Shown: positions 12,071 to 23,337, counted from the stretch's first letter. The stretch is DNA of 64,000 nt from Lineus longissimus (GCF_910592395.1 NC_088323.1:12883501-12947500); one strand, 5' to 3'. The notes: generated by a model from the letters alone, not told the origin. A program made the numbers and translations.

Positions 12071-12230
12071 CAGTAGAACCTCTCTATTAAGGACACCATC
12101 GGGACTGACAAATACTGTCCTTAATAGAGAGGTGTCCTGATTAGAGAGGTCAAATTGAATGGAAAGTACCAATTTGGGACCAAAACTAATGTCCTTAATA
12201 GAGAGGTGTCCGCTATGAGAGGCTCCACTG
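12071..12230. mobile_element. CAGTAGAACC MITE, copy 1
   Basis: A 160-bp unit with ends CAGTAGAACCTCTCTATTAA and, inverted, CAGTGGAGCCTC, with TA on both sides. The interior is an imperfect palindrome around 'gtccttaatagagaggtgtc'. CAGTGGAACC-like termini plus TA duplications fit pogo/Tigger-type non-autonomous elements. Confidence 0.88.
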
Positions 12231-12320
12231 TACTGATAATGAACAAAAAAAAATAAAATAAATAAATATGCCCCAAACCAAAAACGCATAATATTTTTTG
12301 CCCGAACTGATTGTTGTACC

Positions 12321-12805
12321 TACACTGGTATTCAGAAATATTAGGACACTTTAAAAATTCCAAGTCATTTTCCTCTTTTGCCTTCCTTTTGTCTCTAACC
12401 ACTTATTATTTTTCTTATTAATCAGAACATTTTTAGCTTGGCACCTGGGTTATATAAGCCCACGAGATTGCCCATACCAAAGGTTATTGGCGTGGGGTTA
12501 CTGATATTTGAAAAACAAAGACAGTAATGATGTGCTTAGTCCATACTTGTCCCCTCCCACAACTTAGGCCTATGAATTTTAAAGGCTTGAATGGCACCCA
12601 ATTATCTTTGTTGTCCATGGATCAGCAACCCATTGTCAATAAACTCTTCCATGGACAATCACAGGGGATAATATTACTCACTTGGCAAGACAAACATGAT
12701 CTGATCAATAACAAAAATAAATAGTGGTTAGAGACACAAGGAAGGCTAAAGAGGAAAATGACTTAGAATTTTGTAAGTGTCCTAATATTTCTGACCACCA
12801 GTGTA
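12321..12805. repeat. Foldback with 90-bp inverted arms
   Basis: The arm 12321-12412 (with CAGAAATATTAGGACACTTT) is inverted at 12716-12805 (with AAGTGTCCTAATATTTCTG). The 300-bp centre is unrelated and non-coding. Confidence 0.85.
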
Positions 12806-13364
12806 CATGCAGGTGCTGTGTCATGGTAACCAAAGAACAGAGCAAAATTAAAGACGATTGTTTTTGTGGCCATTTTCTCGGCAATAGAAATAAATGCTCC
12901 TTTGATGATATTCAGATCTCATTATTGAATAGTCATTGACTTGATAAGTAGCTGAAACAGGTTTAAAAAAGTTGTAAAATTAATACAACTTTTGACAACA
13001 AACTGAAAAAACATTTTGACGAAAAGCCAAACATTGATTTGGTACAATCACGAATGCTTACATAAAGTTAAATTGGTTCTGTCCAACATTTACAAATGAT
13101 TACAAAATCTTAGATGAAAGCTCACTGACGTCAACATACAGCAATGTCAAGGGCTGGGCTGTCAAAGTGTCTCCAGGTTTATATAAAGCGGGTTAGAGTC
13201 AAAACACCGTCGCTTTACACTTTGAAAACTCTTCTCAAGTCCTATTCAGTGCTTTTCTTCAATCAAAATTGATATTATAGTTAAAGATAAATTGAAGTTG
13301 TTGTCCCCCCATTATTTAAGGCACAAACTTTAGGCACATAATTTCGTCACCAATTGTGTCTTAA

Positions 13365-13596
13365 CCCTCTAAGGACTAATCTCGCTGTGAGCAACCAATT
13401 TCCGTCGTTATGGCCTGATCTCGCATCTGTGCGAGCAGTAGAGTACATGTGTACTTCGTTCCGGCTGCAGCAAATTGCCTAGTCTGTGTTTTAGAAACAC
13501 CCGGAGGGGATTCCCCAGATTCTACGCTGTACATTTTCTTTTCAGCGCAGCTTCGTCGGACCGGTGCGATCATCAAAATACCTTTACCTTAAAGGG
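13365..13596. mobile_element. TTAA-flanked MITE with CCCTCTAAGG-like ends
   Basis: Begins CCCTCTAAGGA and ends with the inverse-related CCTTAAAGGG, with TTAA at 13361-13364 and 13597-13600. It resembles the ends of the elements at 8399 and 30117. Confidence 0.65.
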
Positions 13597-13736
13597 TTAA
13601 ATAGCACAAATTGTCGAATTTTTCATCTTCAAGTCAAGTGAAAGTAGACAAAATGCATCTATGAAACAATACTTCTTTCAAAACATATCTAACATCATGT
13701 AAAAGTTGAAACTGATCAATGATGGCAAAAATAAGT

Positions 13737-13934
13737 ATATGTGATCCACCACGGCAAAATGAGTCGCATGTCACACAGAAGATGAGCCTAAAATGACACC
13801 AGGACATAAGAGAAGAAATTGACATACTCAGATGTCACAAAAGGCAGACAATAGTGAAATGAACAACCAGTCCGTCTCAACATGTCAAGCTCGGAGTGAC
13901 ATGCGACTCATTTTGTCATGGCGGGTCACATATT
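13737..13934. repeat. Palindromic repeat, family F copy 1
   Basis: The arms ATATGTGATCCACCACGGCA and GGCGGGTCACATAT enclose 'gagtcgcatgtc' and its inverse. Other copies are at 48871-49053, 53310-53786 (interrupted) and 59763-59952. Confidence 0.88.
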
Positions 13935-14036
13935 TGATGGAGGACTATAGCTGAACAGAATCTAAAAGCGAGGACGTTTTGACTATCATAAGGAGATTTT
14001 GACTGGTAACCCATCATGATAACTAATCATTAAATA

Positions 14037-14304
14037 CTAGCACACTTCTGACTGATTCTCTTTCAGCGATCCTGAATTTGAAGCATTGGAATCGCTTGTC
14101 AGTTTGTATTTTTTCGACGGTGCGATTTCTTCCTCGATAATGTCCGGCACCTGGCGTCGACAACTTAGTGGTGATTTCCCAGGAACGATGGGTACAGACG
14201 TACCCTTGATGCCAAGGACTGCTGTGTCTTTAATATCGATGACTGGTGCGTCTTTGAGCTCTAACCACGGATGGTTCAGACATTCTCGCGCACTCGGTCG
14301 ATCC
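14037..14304 (-). CDS. STK17/DRAK-like: STK17/DRAK-like kinase, last exon and C-terminal tail
   Basis: The 268-bp exon opens with DRPSARECLNHPWLEL, helix I and the end of the kinase domain, where the conserved arginine of DRP pairs with the APE glutamate. About 70 residues of tail follow, including IKGTSVPIVPGKSPLS, then PDIIEEEIAPSKKYKL, and ends LKENQSEVC before TAG at 14037-14039. The basic KKYKL near the C-terminus is placed like a basic cluster in vertebrate STK17 tails, though I cannot confirm the same function. The acceptor is TTCTGTTTTCAG. I did not find a clear polyadenylation signal in the 1 kb beyond the stop. Confidence 0.93.
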
Positions 14305-15009
14305 CTGAAAACAGAACATTTTGAATTTGAGAACTTAGGTGTCTCGTTCTACAATGAATCTAAATGTAGCACTTGTCACTGCAGTTCCCATCCTTGGCCT
14401 TTTTCATTCTTCACCTTTCTGACGACTGGCAAACTCGGCAAGTTGGAAGCCTCGTCCTCTTCTCGTCAAGCTGGGAAATTCATTCTCCAGGGTAAGTAAC
14501 AAGAGGCCCGTGGACCTGGTGCTCAGCTGAATGTAGAGATACTCAGTTTTCTTTCCTGGGGCAGTTTATATAAATATTCCGGTACAAAACTGAGCTAAAT
14601 ATGGTTTCCAAGATGGCCGCCAAATTTAAGCTCAGCTGACTTTGTCAAGTGTGTCTTTTATTTGGACCTGTGGCAAGGAAGAAAATACCTGAGAGAAATG
14701 GCTCTCATGAAGAGTCCACTAGTCAATTCACACCCTACCCCCAAGATTTACTGCCCCATGAATACCAAGCTATCAACTAGATAAATTAGAAGGAGAGAGG
14801 AACGTTACATTGTTATAGGTCTTTCATTTAAACGAAATTAACGATATAACAATAAGCAATCTTTTCTCGTATGATAGATTTCAAATTAATTAGTCATTAC
14901 ACGACTGAAATACCTGTTGATGTTTAACATCTGCACTAAGTCAAGTAGCTTGATTACAAATAGAAGACCTTGCCCTCTCTAGTTTGAGGTTGAGAGAAGA
15001 AGAGTATGG

Positions 15010-15238
15010 GGGATCACTGGCTTAGTGGTTCGAGAACTCGGCTCATAATCAGGAGGTCATGGGTTCCATTCTCTGTTTTTTCTTTATTCCTTGAGCAAGG
15101 CACTTTACCCTACTTGCTTCTCTCCACCCAGGAGTAAATGGGTACCTAGCTAGAGTCGGCCCAATATGAATGATAGGTCTGAGTGCTGTATAGCTGCAGC
15201 TCGCACCAGTAATAGTCCCGGAGAGTAGAGCTTCAATC
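15010..15238 (+). mobile_element. tRNA-derived SINE with conserved core
   Basis: The head has pol III promoter-like boxes: A box TGGCTTAGTGG (about 15018-15028) and B box GGTTCCATTC (15062-15071). A core with CTTGAGCAAGGCACTTTACC and GGAGTAAATGGGTACC follows, a segment shared by many metazoan SINEs (V/Deu/Meta-type cores). It is in the last intron of the kinase, opposite in orientation to the gene. Confidence 0.85.
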
Positions 15239-15598
15239 ATGAATGTACAGATGCCCAAAATTCAAGAGCGTTGCCATCACATACAGTAGTCCAATGAAGG
15301 TCACTTGGAGAATGGTGAACACTTTATCAAATCAAGTGCTGGATCTATCTCCTAATACAGCAGACTACTTATAAAGGAAGATTCTGTCCTGTCTTCAAGG
15401 GATGACCATAGCTAACACCATTTTATCTAGAACTTGAAATTCTAAAGCAATTAAAACTCTTCCAAAGTGAAATGAATGCCAATTTCAAGGCTGGGAGTCA
15501 GTTCCTTGTTTCACGCAAGAATGGTGGTGACTAAGGTCAACCCTTCATTGAACCAACCACCCCCAGACTCAGGTTTCGCTCCCCTCTCACCGTACTTA

Positions 15599-15913
<315 letters not shown>

Positions 15914-16126
15914 CTACGGTTAGATGCCAATTGAGTTTATTGGCCTTGTGAATCTGACTTCGGCCAGAGGTTGAGGCCACGCAAGCAACTCATATTTCTC
16001 ACTTGGTGGGGTCTTTAACCTGCCCTGGCATAGATACCATATACAAGGAACCTCGGTTTTAAGACTGTGAAGAGCCAGAAATATTTGTTCCTTGAAAGCC
16101 ACATCGGTTCATCCAGAAATACAATC

Positions 16127-16332
16127 CTGGGTTCTCCTCAGGATCGAACCCAGGCCCTATTGCGTGGTAGCCAGCAGTGTTAACCACTAGGCTCTGGGTT
16201 CTCCCCAGGATTGAACCCAGGCCCTATTGCGTGGTAGCCAGCAGTGTTAACCACTAGGCTCTGGGTTCTCCCCGGGATCGAACCCAGGCCCTATTGTGTG
16301 GTAGCCAGCAGTGTTAACCAATAGGCCATGTA
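16127..16332 (-). repeat. Three tandem 67-bp tRNA-like units
   Basis: On the minus strand each unit has an A-box-like GCCTAGTGGTTAAC and a B-box-like GGTTCGATCC (first unit perfect; one unit has GGTTCAATCC). The three units are about 95% identical. They look like the multiplied head of a tRNA-derived SINE rather than functional tRNAs, since no cloverleaf with paired acceptor ends is evident. Confidence 0.75.
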
Positions 16333-16494
16333 ATTCCTTCATCACCAGATCACACTCAATGATTTTCTCGGGGCTGAAAACTTGCGACCTGTGCTCTCGA
16401 GCTTTCTGACGCCAGAGAAAATGAAATCATGCAATCTGCTGATTCTGATCAGTCACTGATTAGTATTCTTACTGTAACTAAAGTGTGAACGTAC

Positions 16495-16543
16495 CACATG
16501 TCTGTTGTCTCCTGAATCGGCTCATAACTAAGTATTTCAGGTG
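16495..16543 (-). CDS. STK17/DRAK-like: STK17/DRAK-like kinase, fourth visible exon (49-bp mini-exon)
   Basis: This very short exon encodes (A)PEILSYEPIQETTDM and two bases of the tryptophan codon. It carries the APE motif and the start of helix F (DMW). It has acceptor TTTATTTCAG and donor GTACGT. It is supported because both of its split codons are completed correctly by the neighbouring exons. An automated gene caller could easily miss it. Confidence 0.92.
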
Positions 16544-16709
16544 CTGAAATAAAACAGGCAGAACATAAAGAATTCAGTACTCGAACGATGCTTCTGAAGC
16601 TATGACTATGCACACACGATGAGTTAGTTGACAAAACACGTCAATTTTTGTAATTTAGCAAGTCGTGAGTTGGTGATAAATACAAAACCATATATTCCAT
16701 AACAATGTA

Positions 16710-16955
16710 CAGTAGGACCTCTCTATGAAGGGCACCGTCGAGACTGACAAGTGCTGTCCTTAATAGAGAGGTGTCCTGATAAGAGAGGTCAAATTGAATG
16801 GAAACGACCACTTGGGACCAAAACTAGTGTCCTTAATAGAGAGGTGTCCTGATTAGAGAGGTCAAATTGAATGGAAACCACCAATTGGGACCTGAGTGTC
16901 CTTAATAGAGAGGCTGTCCTTAATAGAGTGGTGTCCACTAAGGAAGGTTACACTG
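16710..16955. mobile_element. CAGTAGAACC MITE, copy 2 (internal duplication)
   Basis: Ends CAGTAGGACCTC and the inverse of CAGTGTAACC, with TA on both sides. The inner 'gatta/gataagagaggtcaaattgaatgg' segment is duplicated, so the unit is 246 bp. Confidence 0.85.
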
Positions 16956-17049
16956 TATTCTGGCCAAAAGATGTCAGTTATGTGACCGCAAAATATTTTG
17001 AAAACATCTCTTGATGATGACACTATGTTGAAAGCAGGCAGATTGAAAA

Positions 17050-17232
17050 GAGTGGAACCTCCCTTAGTGGACACCTCTCTATTAAGGACAACCTCTCTAT
17101 TAAATTATTAAGTACACTAGTTTTGGTCCCAAACTGGTTTCCTTTCATATTGACCTCTTTAATCAGGTCACCTCTCTATTAAGGACAACACTTGTCAGTT
17201 ACAAGGGTGTCCTTAATAGAGAGGTTCTGCTG
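17050..17232. mobile_element. CAGTAGAACC MITE, copy 3 (inverted)
   Basis: AGTGGAACCTCCCTTAGTGG at the left and GAGAGGTTCTGCTG at the right show this copy is in the opposite orientation to copies 2 and 4, only 95 bp from copy 2. It lies in the short intron between the third and fourth visible kinase exons. Confidence 0.85.
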
Positions 17233-17301
17233 TACTTTGTACACTTGGAGACTTTGCCGTCTGTACCGTATTGCCACCTGGAGTCAACGATTGGTACTAA
17301 C

Positions 17302-17434
17302 CTACATAGTCTGGTGTCCCTAATATTTCTCGGATGTCTAAACCTGTGTTGACTAGGCGTGCGAATCCAAAATCGCATAATTTCACTTCTAGGGAACCTT
17401 CTGAGGCTGGTCGCATGAGTAGAACGTTTGAGGG
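17302..17434 (-). CDS. STK17/DRAK-like: STK17/DRAK-like kinase, third visible exon (DFG and activation segment)
   Basis: The 133-bp exon encodes PSNVLLMRPASEG, then EVKLCDFGFARLV, then REILGTPDYV. It completes the catalytic loop (the N of PSN binds metal), supplies the DFG metal-binding aspartate and carries most of the activation segment. The acceptor is CCCTTTCAG and the donor GTTAGT. It ends with one base of an alanine codon that the next exon completes, restoring the GTPxYVAPE motif. CAGTAGAACC-type MITE copies lie in the introns on both sides. Confidence 0.94.
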
Positions 17435-17525
17435 CTGAAAGGGATAAAATGGGATATCATAAGACCCATGTCATGAATATTAGTAATAATCTGCCGTATA
17501 TGCGATCACAAAATTCTTAAATGTA

Positions 17526-17685
17526 CAGTAGAACCTCTCTATTAAGGACACCCTTGGCACTGACAAGTGCTGTCCTCAATAGAGAGGTGTCCTGATTAGA
17601 GAGGTCAAATTGAATGGAAACAACTATTTGGGGCCAAAACTAGTGTCCTTAATAGAGAGGTTTTCTGCTAAGGGAGGTTCCTCTG
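17526..17685. mobile_element. CAGTAGAACC MITE, copy 4
   Basis: A 160-bp unit with TA flanks (17524-17525, 17686-17687), in the same orientation as copies 1 and 2. Confidence 0.88.
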
Positions 17686-17770
17686 TATTGTATTAAAAAA
17701 GTTAATTTTCATGTTTTTGAACATACTCTAGACTCACGAATATAAGACAGGTTCATTCATGACCACCCCC

Positions 17771-18093
17771 AGTACAGAGTCGGGCCATCACAGAAATGTG
17801 CTTTTTGATAATATATTTCAGAAACTGTGGTCTCTCTGGTCAGTTTAGAACTTGTATTTTTAACACAATATTTTTAATATCAATGCACGAGTGACGATTT
17901 GCAAATATGCTGTAGAGAAGTCATTTTTTTCTCAGGCAAGTGGTGTTGGAATGATGTAAAAGTTTATTATGATATTGGTATTGGTTCTTCAAACCTTAAC
18001 ACAAAGAAAATTTGGTGAGGATTCCTACTTTGTTTATCAAAACCTATGTACAGCAATGTATAGTAATGTACACAGTGTCTATTACAATGCTCA
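17771..18093. repeat. Dispersed repeat, copy 2 of 2
   Basis: Matches 2285-2612 in the same orientation, from ACAGAGTCGGGCCATCACAG to 'aatgctcaggcc'. Confidence 0.8.
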
Positions 18094-18423
18094 GGCCTCC
18101 CAAGGAGTTTTTTGAATCACAGCAATTTTTAAAATATTACTCTGAGTGCTTTCTCGAAAAATACCATTGCACCCATCAAGGGAACACGCAGGCACGTAGA
18201 GACATCAGATAACACTCTTGAAACACTACGCTACAAAGTGAAATGAATCGTAGGTAACACTTGGTAGAAAACACACTGGTGGTTATACACCGCCAGGTAA
18301 CGGTATAAGGTCATTGAACTATCAGTATCACAACGCCATGATATCATCATAAGAGAACCTGAAAACAAGTCCCCTTTTTTTTAGTAGATGTCAGGTCTGG
18401 CTTACTGACATGCCGAACGAACT

Positions 18424-18978
18424 TTCTGCCAGGCCCGGTAATGTTATTGGCAAGTCATCCTGTACAGTGAACCCCTTTCTTTTTTTTTTTGTAATATATA
18501 TTTTTATTTCCCTAGTACTTTCTTTTTTACATTTTACATTTTACATTTTACATCTTTCTTTTTTTTTCTATATTTACATTTCATGATTTCATGAAAAAAA
18601 AACCTTTTTGTGGAGGCGGAGTATGGAAAGGGTAAAAAGGATTATTAGTATCCTTTAAAGTCCATAATTATACATAGGGAAAGTTTTGAAATATAAAAGT
18701 GCACTATTGGTGCATGTGCAGAGGTGCAGGTGCATGGAACATGTTTGTTCGTTGTTTTTTAATTGATTGTAAGGGGTTGGGCTCTATTTGTTTAAACGAT
18801 ATTTTTCCATTTTTGGTAATGTTCATTGGGGTTTGTGTAATTCTTTTCTATATTAGCTTTGTATTTGATGATGTTTTGTAGTTTTTTTTAAATTTAAGTC
18901 CTCTTCCTTTGATTTTGTTTCTTCCAGGCGAGGTAATGTTATTGGCAAGTCACCCTGTACAGTGAACCCCTTTCTTTC
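18424..18978. repeat. Sixty-bp direct repeats flanking 435 bp of AT-rich DNA
   Basis: GTAATGTTATTGGCAAGTCA and its surroundings occur at 18424-18483 and again at 18919-18978, about 93% alike. Between them are poly-T tracts and a four-fold 'ttttacattt' repeat. Confidence 0.8.
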
Positions 18979-19066
18979 TGCGGTGTTATTTGTTGGCAGA
19001 TTAAGCTTCTGTTTATTTGTGTGAATGGATACATTTTTAAAACCGCCACGTTTTCTTGCATCTTAA

Positions 19067-19396
19067 AGTGATACTATGATGTGATTTACAACTTTGCGGA
19101 AATACGTCCGTTTTTAATTGTTGATCACAAATGTAAAGCTCAAATTTTCCATTTTTGATTAGTTTTAATATTATAAAATCGCTGAATGTAAACCACCGCG
19201 ACCGGGAAAATGTTCATGTTGTGACGTCATCAACGAAAACGGCATCGAAGCGAGCCATCCGGGCGGGATTAAACCATCAATTTCTAGAAAATGTGCATTT
19301 CGATTCGAAAACCTTACCGATTTATGAGAAAGTGACGTAGTCATTTGTCAAAAACAGCTAAAACATTATATGGTGAAATTTGACACGAGTTACCCT
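19067..19396. mobile_element. TTAA-flanked MITE, family B copy 2
   Basis: A 330-bp near-copy of 11517-11843 (over 95% alike by eye), with TTAA at 19063-19066 and 19397-19400. The high identity suggests fairly recent spread. Confidence 0.9.
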
Positions 19397-19481
19397 TTAA
19401 GTTGTGATTGTACTCCCTCTTGCAAAAATATCAGCCTCGTGAAAATTTACAGGTTAACACAATTTGTAATTTTTTAGCCAA

Positions 19482-19733
19482 AAATGAATTGGAAAGTCTA
19501 ATGTGTCTTTTTTCATTTCATATCAATTTTTTGGGGGGGGGGGGGGGGGGTCACCAATAAGAAAAGGTTTTACAATGAATTGGAAACTCTAATTTGTCTT
19601 TTTTCGTTTTAGATCAATTTTTTGATGGGGGGGGGGGGTCATTGATAAGAAAAGGTTTTACAATGAATTGGAGAGTCTAATGTGTCTTTTTTCATTTTAT
19701 ATTAATTTTTTGTAGGGGGGGTCACCCTGTGCT
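19482..19733. repeat. About 95-bp unit repeated three times with poly-G tracts
   Basis: Each unit contains 'ttttttcattttatat' followed by a G run (20, 12 and 7 G's) and 'aagaaaaggttttacaatga'. The G-run length differs sharply between units. Confidence 0.85.
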
Positions 19734-19988
19734 CAATAATAACACCTGTTTTTTCAGCACATGGTAGATCATGAGGTGTAAGAGACGGTGACACACCAGT
19801 ACTGCCATCTATACGGCTCTGGGTGAACTATGAGTAAGGCAGACGATCACTGGGACGTATTATCTCGTTCAAAACATTGAGAGAACAGGTCATTATGGTG
19901 TTGACGCATCAAGTCGTTTTCGACACTGGTGTAGAGAATGGTTGTAACGAATTAACTCGTCTAAAACAGTTAATGATCGTCTAAAATA

Positions 19989-21043
19989 CAGTGGAACCCC
20001 GGTCGGCGACCACCTCAGTAACGCGACCACCCCGCGAACACGACCAAAATTCTCCGGTCCCGAATGGTTTTCTCTCTAATTCCCATTAACTGGCCCTCGC
20101 TAACACGACCACCCCGGTACCCAGACCGCGACCACCAGCTTGGTCGGTCCCAAACTGCAAATTAACCCCGCTAACGCGACCATGAGGCCTAATTGCCGTA
20201 ATCAACCATGACTGCATGGTATCAATTGGCACCTTCTCGCAAATCCGTGTTGATAATTAGCACCTCGAACACAATGACCATGGGAATCCATATGAAAATA
20301 AATGATGTGTAAGTGAGTTTGATCATGGAGGAACTATACTTCAAGTATAATTCCTCCAAGGTTTGATCAAATGTAAGCGCAAATAAAATGAAGAATAAAC
20401 TTTCTTTTCGACTCACGGCTTGTTTTTTCATCATTTAGTATTAAATGATGTCAAGAGGCATGCGCACGTAGTTTTTAGGACAAATAAATTATGTTGATTA
20501 GTAAGAGTACCAATACTCAAAGTAAAGAATGCTTACTACGTCGTAATGTTGATAAAATACGTTATTAAAAAGATGATTTAATCAGTACCAGTTCAAATTG
20601 GCTGATGTTAAAGCAGGAAGACATCAGGAAGAATTCTCAACATCTTCTCACATCACCTCTCTCAATGTTAGCGGGAATATTAGCTTGACATCAAGAAGGG
20701 CAGCTGCCGATGGTGTGAATTACATGCTTGTTCTAATTAGCATGCTCAAGTTTTAATGTAATGTTTGGTCTAATTAGCTCTCGTCAGTTTATTTACTCAT
20801 TTACATAAGTTGCAAATTAAACGCAAAACACTCAAGAAAATGATTTTTTATTCGTAATATACACACAAAATTATCGAATCACCCAGTGGCGTAGTCATTA
20901 ATGCATGTCAATGTACACACAGCAGGACGATGTTTTGGCGGGAAAACCTACTTATGATTCTTAAATTCACTAACGCGACCACCCCGGTAACACGACCACT
21001 TCGGCTTAGTCCCTTGGGTGGTCGTGTTACCGGGGTTCCACTG
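19989..21043. mobile_element. Non-autonomous Tigger/pogo-like element, 1055 bp
   Basis: The ends are CAGTGGAACCCCGGTCGGCG and, inverted, CAGTGGAACCCCGGTAACAC, with TA duplications (19987-19988, 21044-21045). Sub-terminal repeats of 'cgcgaccacccc' occur at both ends. The AT-rich interior has no transposase. It lies in the intron directly 3' of the second visible kinase exon, ending 48 bp from the exon. Confidence 0.87.
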
Positions 21044-21090
21044 TAGTTAAGGAGTTAATATCATTGAGTACTTTCAGCATTAACGCTTAC

Positions 21091-21229
21091 CTTTATATCT
21101 AAATGGACAATACTTTGGGCATGGAGGAAGGCGATCGCTTCCAGTATTTGCCGCATCATTCTCTGTGAGTCCCGCTCAGTGATCGTCTCCTCAATGACAC
21201 ACTGGTGATACAACTCTCCCCCTGCGGCA
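21091..21229 (-). CDS. STK17/DRAK-like: STK17/DRAK-like kinase, second visible exon
   Basis: The 139-bp exon encodes [14 protein letters not shown]...[19 protein letters not shown]. It spans the hinge, helices D and E, and the first half of the catalytic loop, including the catalytic aspartate of HLD. The acceptor is TCTCTTTTCAG and the donor GTAAGC. The exon ends in phase after the lysine codon AAG. The intron on its upstream side runs from 21230 to 40066 (18.8 kb) and holds the complete pogo transposon and several satellite arrays. Confidence 0.94.
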
Positions 21230-22412
21230 CTGAAAAGAGAGAATGTCGTCGGTTTAGAATCAAATGCAAACATTTGCCAGTTGGCCCTCAATATCAGCCC
21301 TTTTCAATGAGACCATGTGAATAATCTGAAAATTAGATCGATCAAGAATGGCAACAATTTCGAATAGTTTCGTAAATTTCAATAAATAAATGCAAAACAT
21401 CTGTTCCACTACAGTGCACCACCTCCCTCAGGTGGAAAGTTTTGATGTTCAAAAAGACCTTCTCTTGGAGAAGCTACTATGCAGTAATCACCAATACTTT
21501 GTTTCTCTGGGCGTCTGAAGAGGGAGTGTTTGGAATGAAACACTGGCCAACAATGGTAATCTGGGCAAAAGACTCTGGCCGTGAATGCGACCAGAATAAC
21601 TTAGGTTTCTGTTCATTATTATTGTAAAATATGTTACATTTCTTCCAAATATTCAGAGCTTGGTGTTAGCGAAATTTTGGTGATGACCGCTTTTTGAAAA
21701 CTGCTCTTTTTTTTATCTGAGATGTACACTCATACCTGTATGAGGTTGGATCTAAGTGTGTCATCACATGCCTTCTTTTCTCCATTGGAATGGATGGAAA
21801 CAAGCGGAGAATTTTGTTTTTCAAGTTGCAAGTATTTTTAACAGTTCTAAAAGGTTAAATGGACTCTTTAGGCTGCAGTAGCAGGTAGGCAAGATAAAGT
21901 TATCCAAAGTTGCCAATAGGGGTCTCTCCCATCTCTCAGTACATCTAAACTAATCACACTTATACGAGGGATATATTTATTGGTGAATCTAAATGACCTT
22001 GTGCCCGTACTGTGTATATGTAAGTCACCAAAAGATGGCCAATTTACTCCCTCTTCTCCTGCCTATGGTCCCCCTTTAACGTTGTTTACAGTCAGAAAAG
22101 CACATGGCTGCACATGTGCTGTGCTGTGAACTAAATATTTAAAGCCGCATTGTACACTTAAAATGTACAGTGACTAATAGTATTCTGGCAACAGTAGGTA
22201 CAGCACATGTTCTGCATTAAGGTCTGAGATGTTTACTTCAAAACATGTGCTAATTTAAAACCGCCAGGTATCTGGGTAATCTTTTGACTGCAATAACTCC
22301 GCTTCAACATTTTTGGGGGGATGGACTTTCACTGACATCCCTTTTTTGTTTTTGTATTATACGCGCTTAACGTCAGAGTGCCGAACTTAAGCCGAGTATG
22401 AAACAAGATCAA
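21230..22412. other. Intronic; no separate gene recognised
   Basis: Start of the 18.8-kb kinase intron. A 61-codon open frame at 21442-21627 has no recognisable motif. Confidence 0.45.
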
Positions 22413-22637
22413 GCACATTGGGCGAGTTCACATTTGGTGGTGTGTTATGATTGAGGAATCTGTTAGCGCTTTTCAACGCCTGGTGCAATTAGTTGATGCA
22501 AAAGTACATAAGACATTAAATTCAGTTTTCATTCTTTTTATATTATTTTGTATCATTTACACTTTGGCCAGGAGTTGAAAGTGGTAACAGATTCCTCAAT
22601 CATAACACACCATCAAATGTGAACTCACCCATTGCGT
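22413..22637. repeat. Foldback with 50-bp inverted arms
   Basis: The phrase GTGTGTTATGATTGAGGAAT near 22440 is inverted near 22590-22610, and 'gggcgagttcacatttg' matches the inverse of 'caaatgtgaactcaccc'. The 120-bp centre is AT-rich. Confidence 0.85.
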
Positions 22638-22903
22638 GCGGCGGAAGGCCTATTCTAGATGGGTGTAAATGGCGGAGACATTCTTACAACAGGTATAATC
22701 AAGCCTGCAAATAGTTTGCATTGTGTTCCAGGTGATACCTTAAGGTTGCTGGATCAGACCTTAAGGTTGCACGGATGACCTGTACATGTTCGCACAGTCT
22801 TCATACAAAATGTACATGTCATTCCGGCACACTAGCACCGAAATGGACCAAGAAGGCTACTAGAGCCAATACCACCTGTAGGCCTATATCTTCAAGGATT
22901 ATT

Positions 22904-23325
22904 TCAGTAAATAAAGTAAAGGAATCGCCTTAGTATTTGAAACTTCCGCAAACTCTCTATGGTTCGGTGAACCAAGCTGCCCTTGGCCTGGTACCCGGCA
23001 CTGTTTGTGACTTCGAAAGCCTTATCCTCTGAATGAGATAAATGGCTGAGAAGTGATGCACCCAGTGCCTGTGCCTGGGTGAGTCGACCCGATCGAATGT
23101 TAGGAGAGCTATCTGCCATGACCTCTTCTTCCCTAGCTGAAGACAGGCAATAACACCTACCAAACATTCCACAATATGCCAAAATATTACAAGAATGTTT
23201 TGGTCATCATTTAGATAATCGGACAATTCTTGAATAACTTGCATACCAGGGTTATCTGACCTGATAAAGGCACGCGCTTTTTCACTCAATCCTGACCCCA
23301 GATCATAAGACTGCAGTTCTGTCAA
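22904..23325 (-). pseudogene. Two overlapping open frames, possible decayed gene
   Basis: On the minus strand a 122-codon frame (23325-22957) contains SEKARAFIRSDNPGMQVIQE, then LSDYLNDDQNILVIFWHI. A second frame (23182-22904) contains AREEEVMADSSPNIRSGRL, then SLVHRTIESLRKFQ. Both look more protein-like than typical spacer, and a single-base shift could join them. I do not recognise a family, so this may be an old repeat or a decayed exon. Confidence 0.25.
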
Positions 23326-23337
23326 AACGTGTAGTGC

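Noticed and set aside
14086-14499. 137-codon plus-strand frame
   Set aside because: Most of it is the antisense of the kinase's last exon, whose splice site, domain match and stop are on the minus strand.
16127-16332. Cluster of functional tRNA genes
   Set aside because: Box A/B-like phrases are present but I could not fold an acceptor stem and anticodon arm with proper pairing, and the 67-bp period is short for a tRNA gene with flanks.
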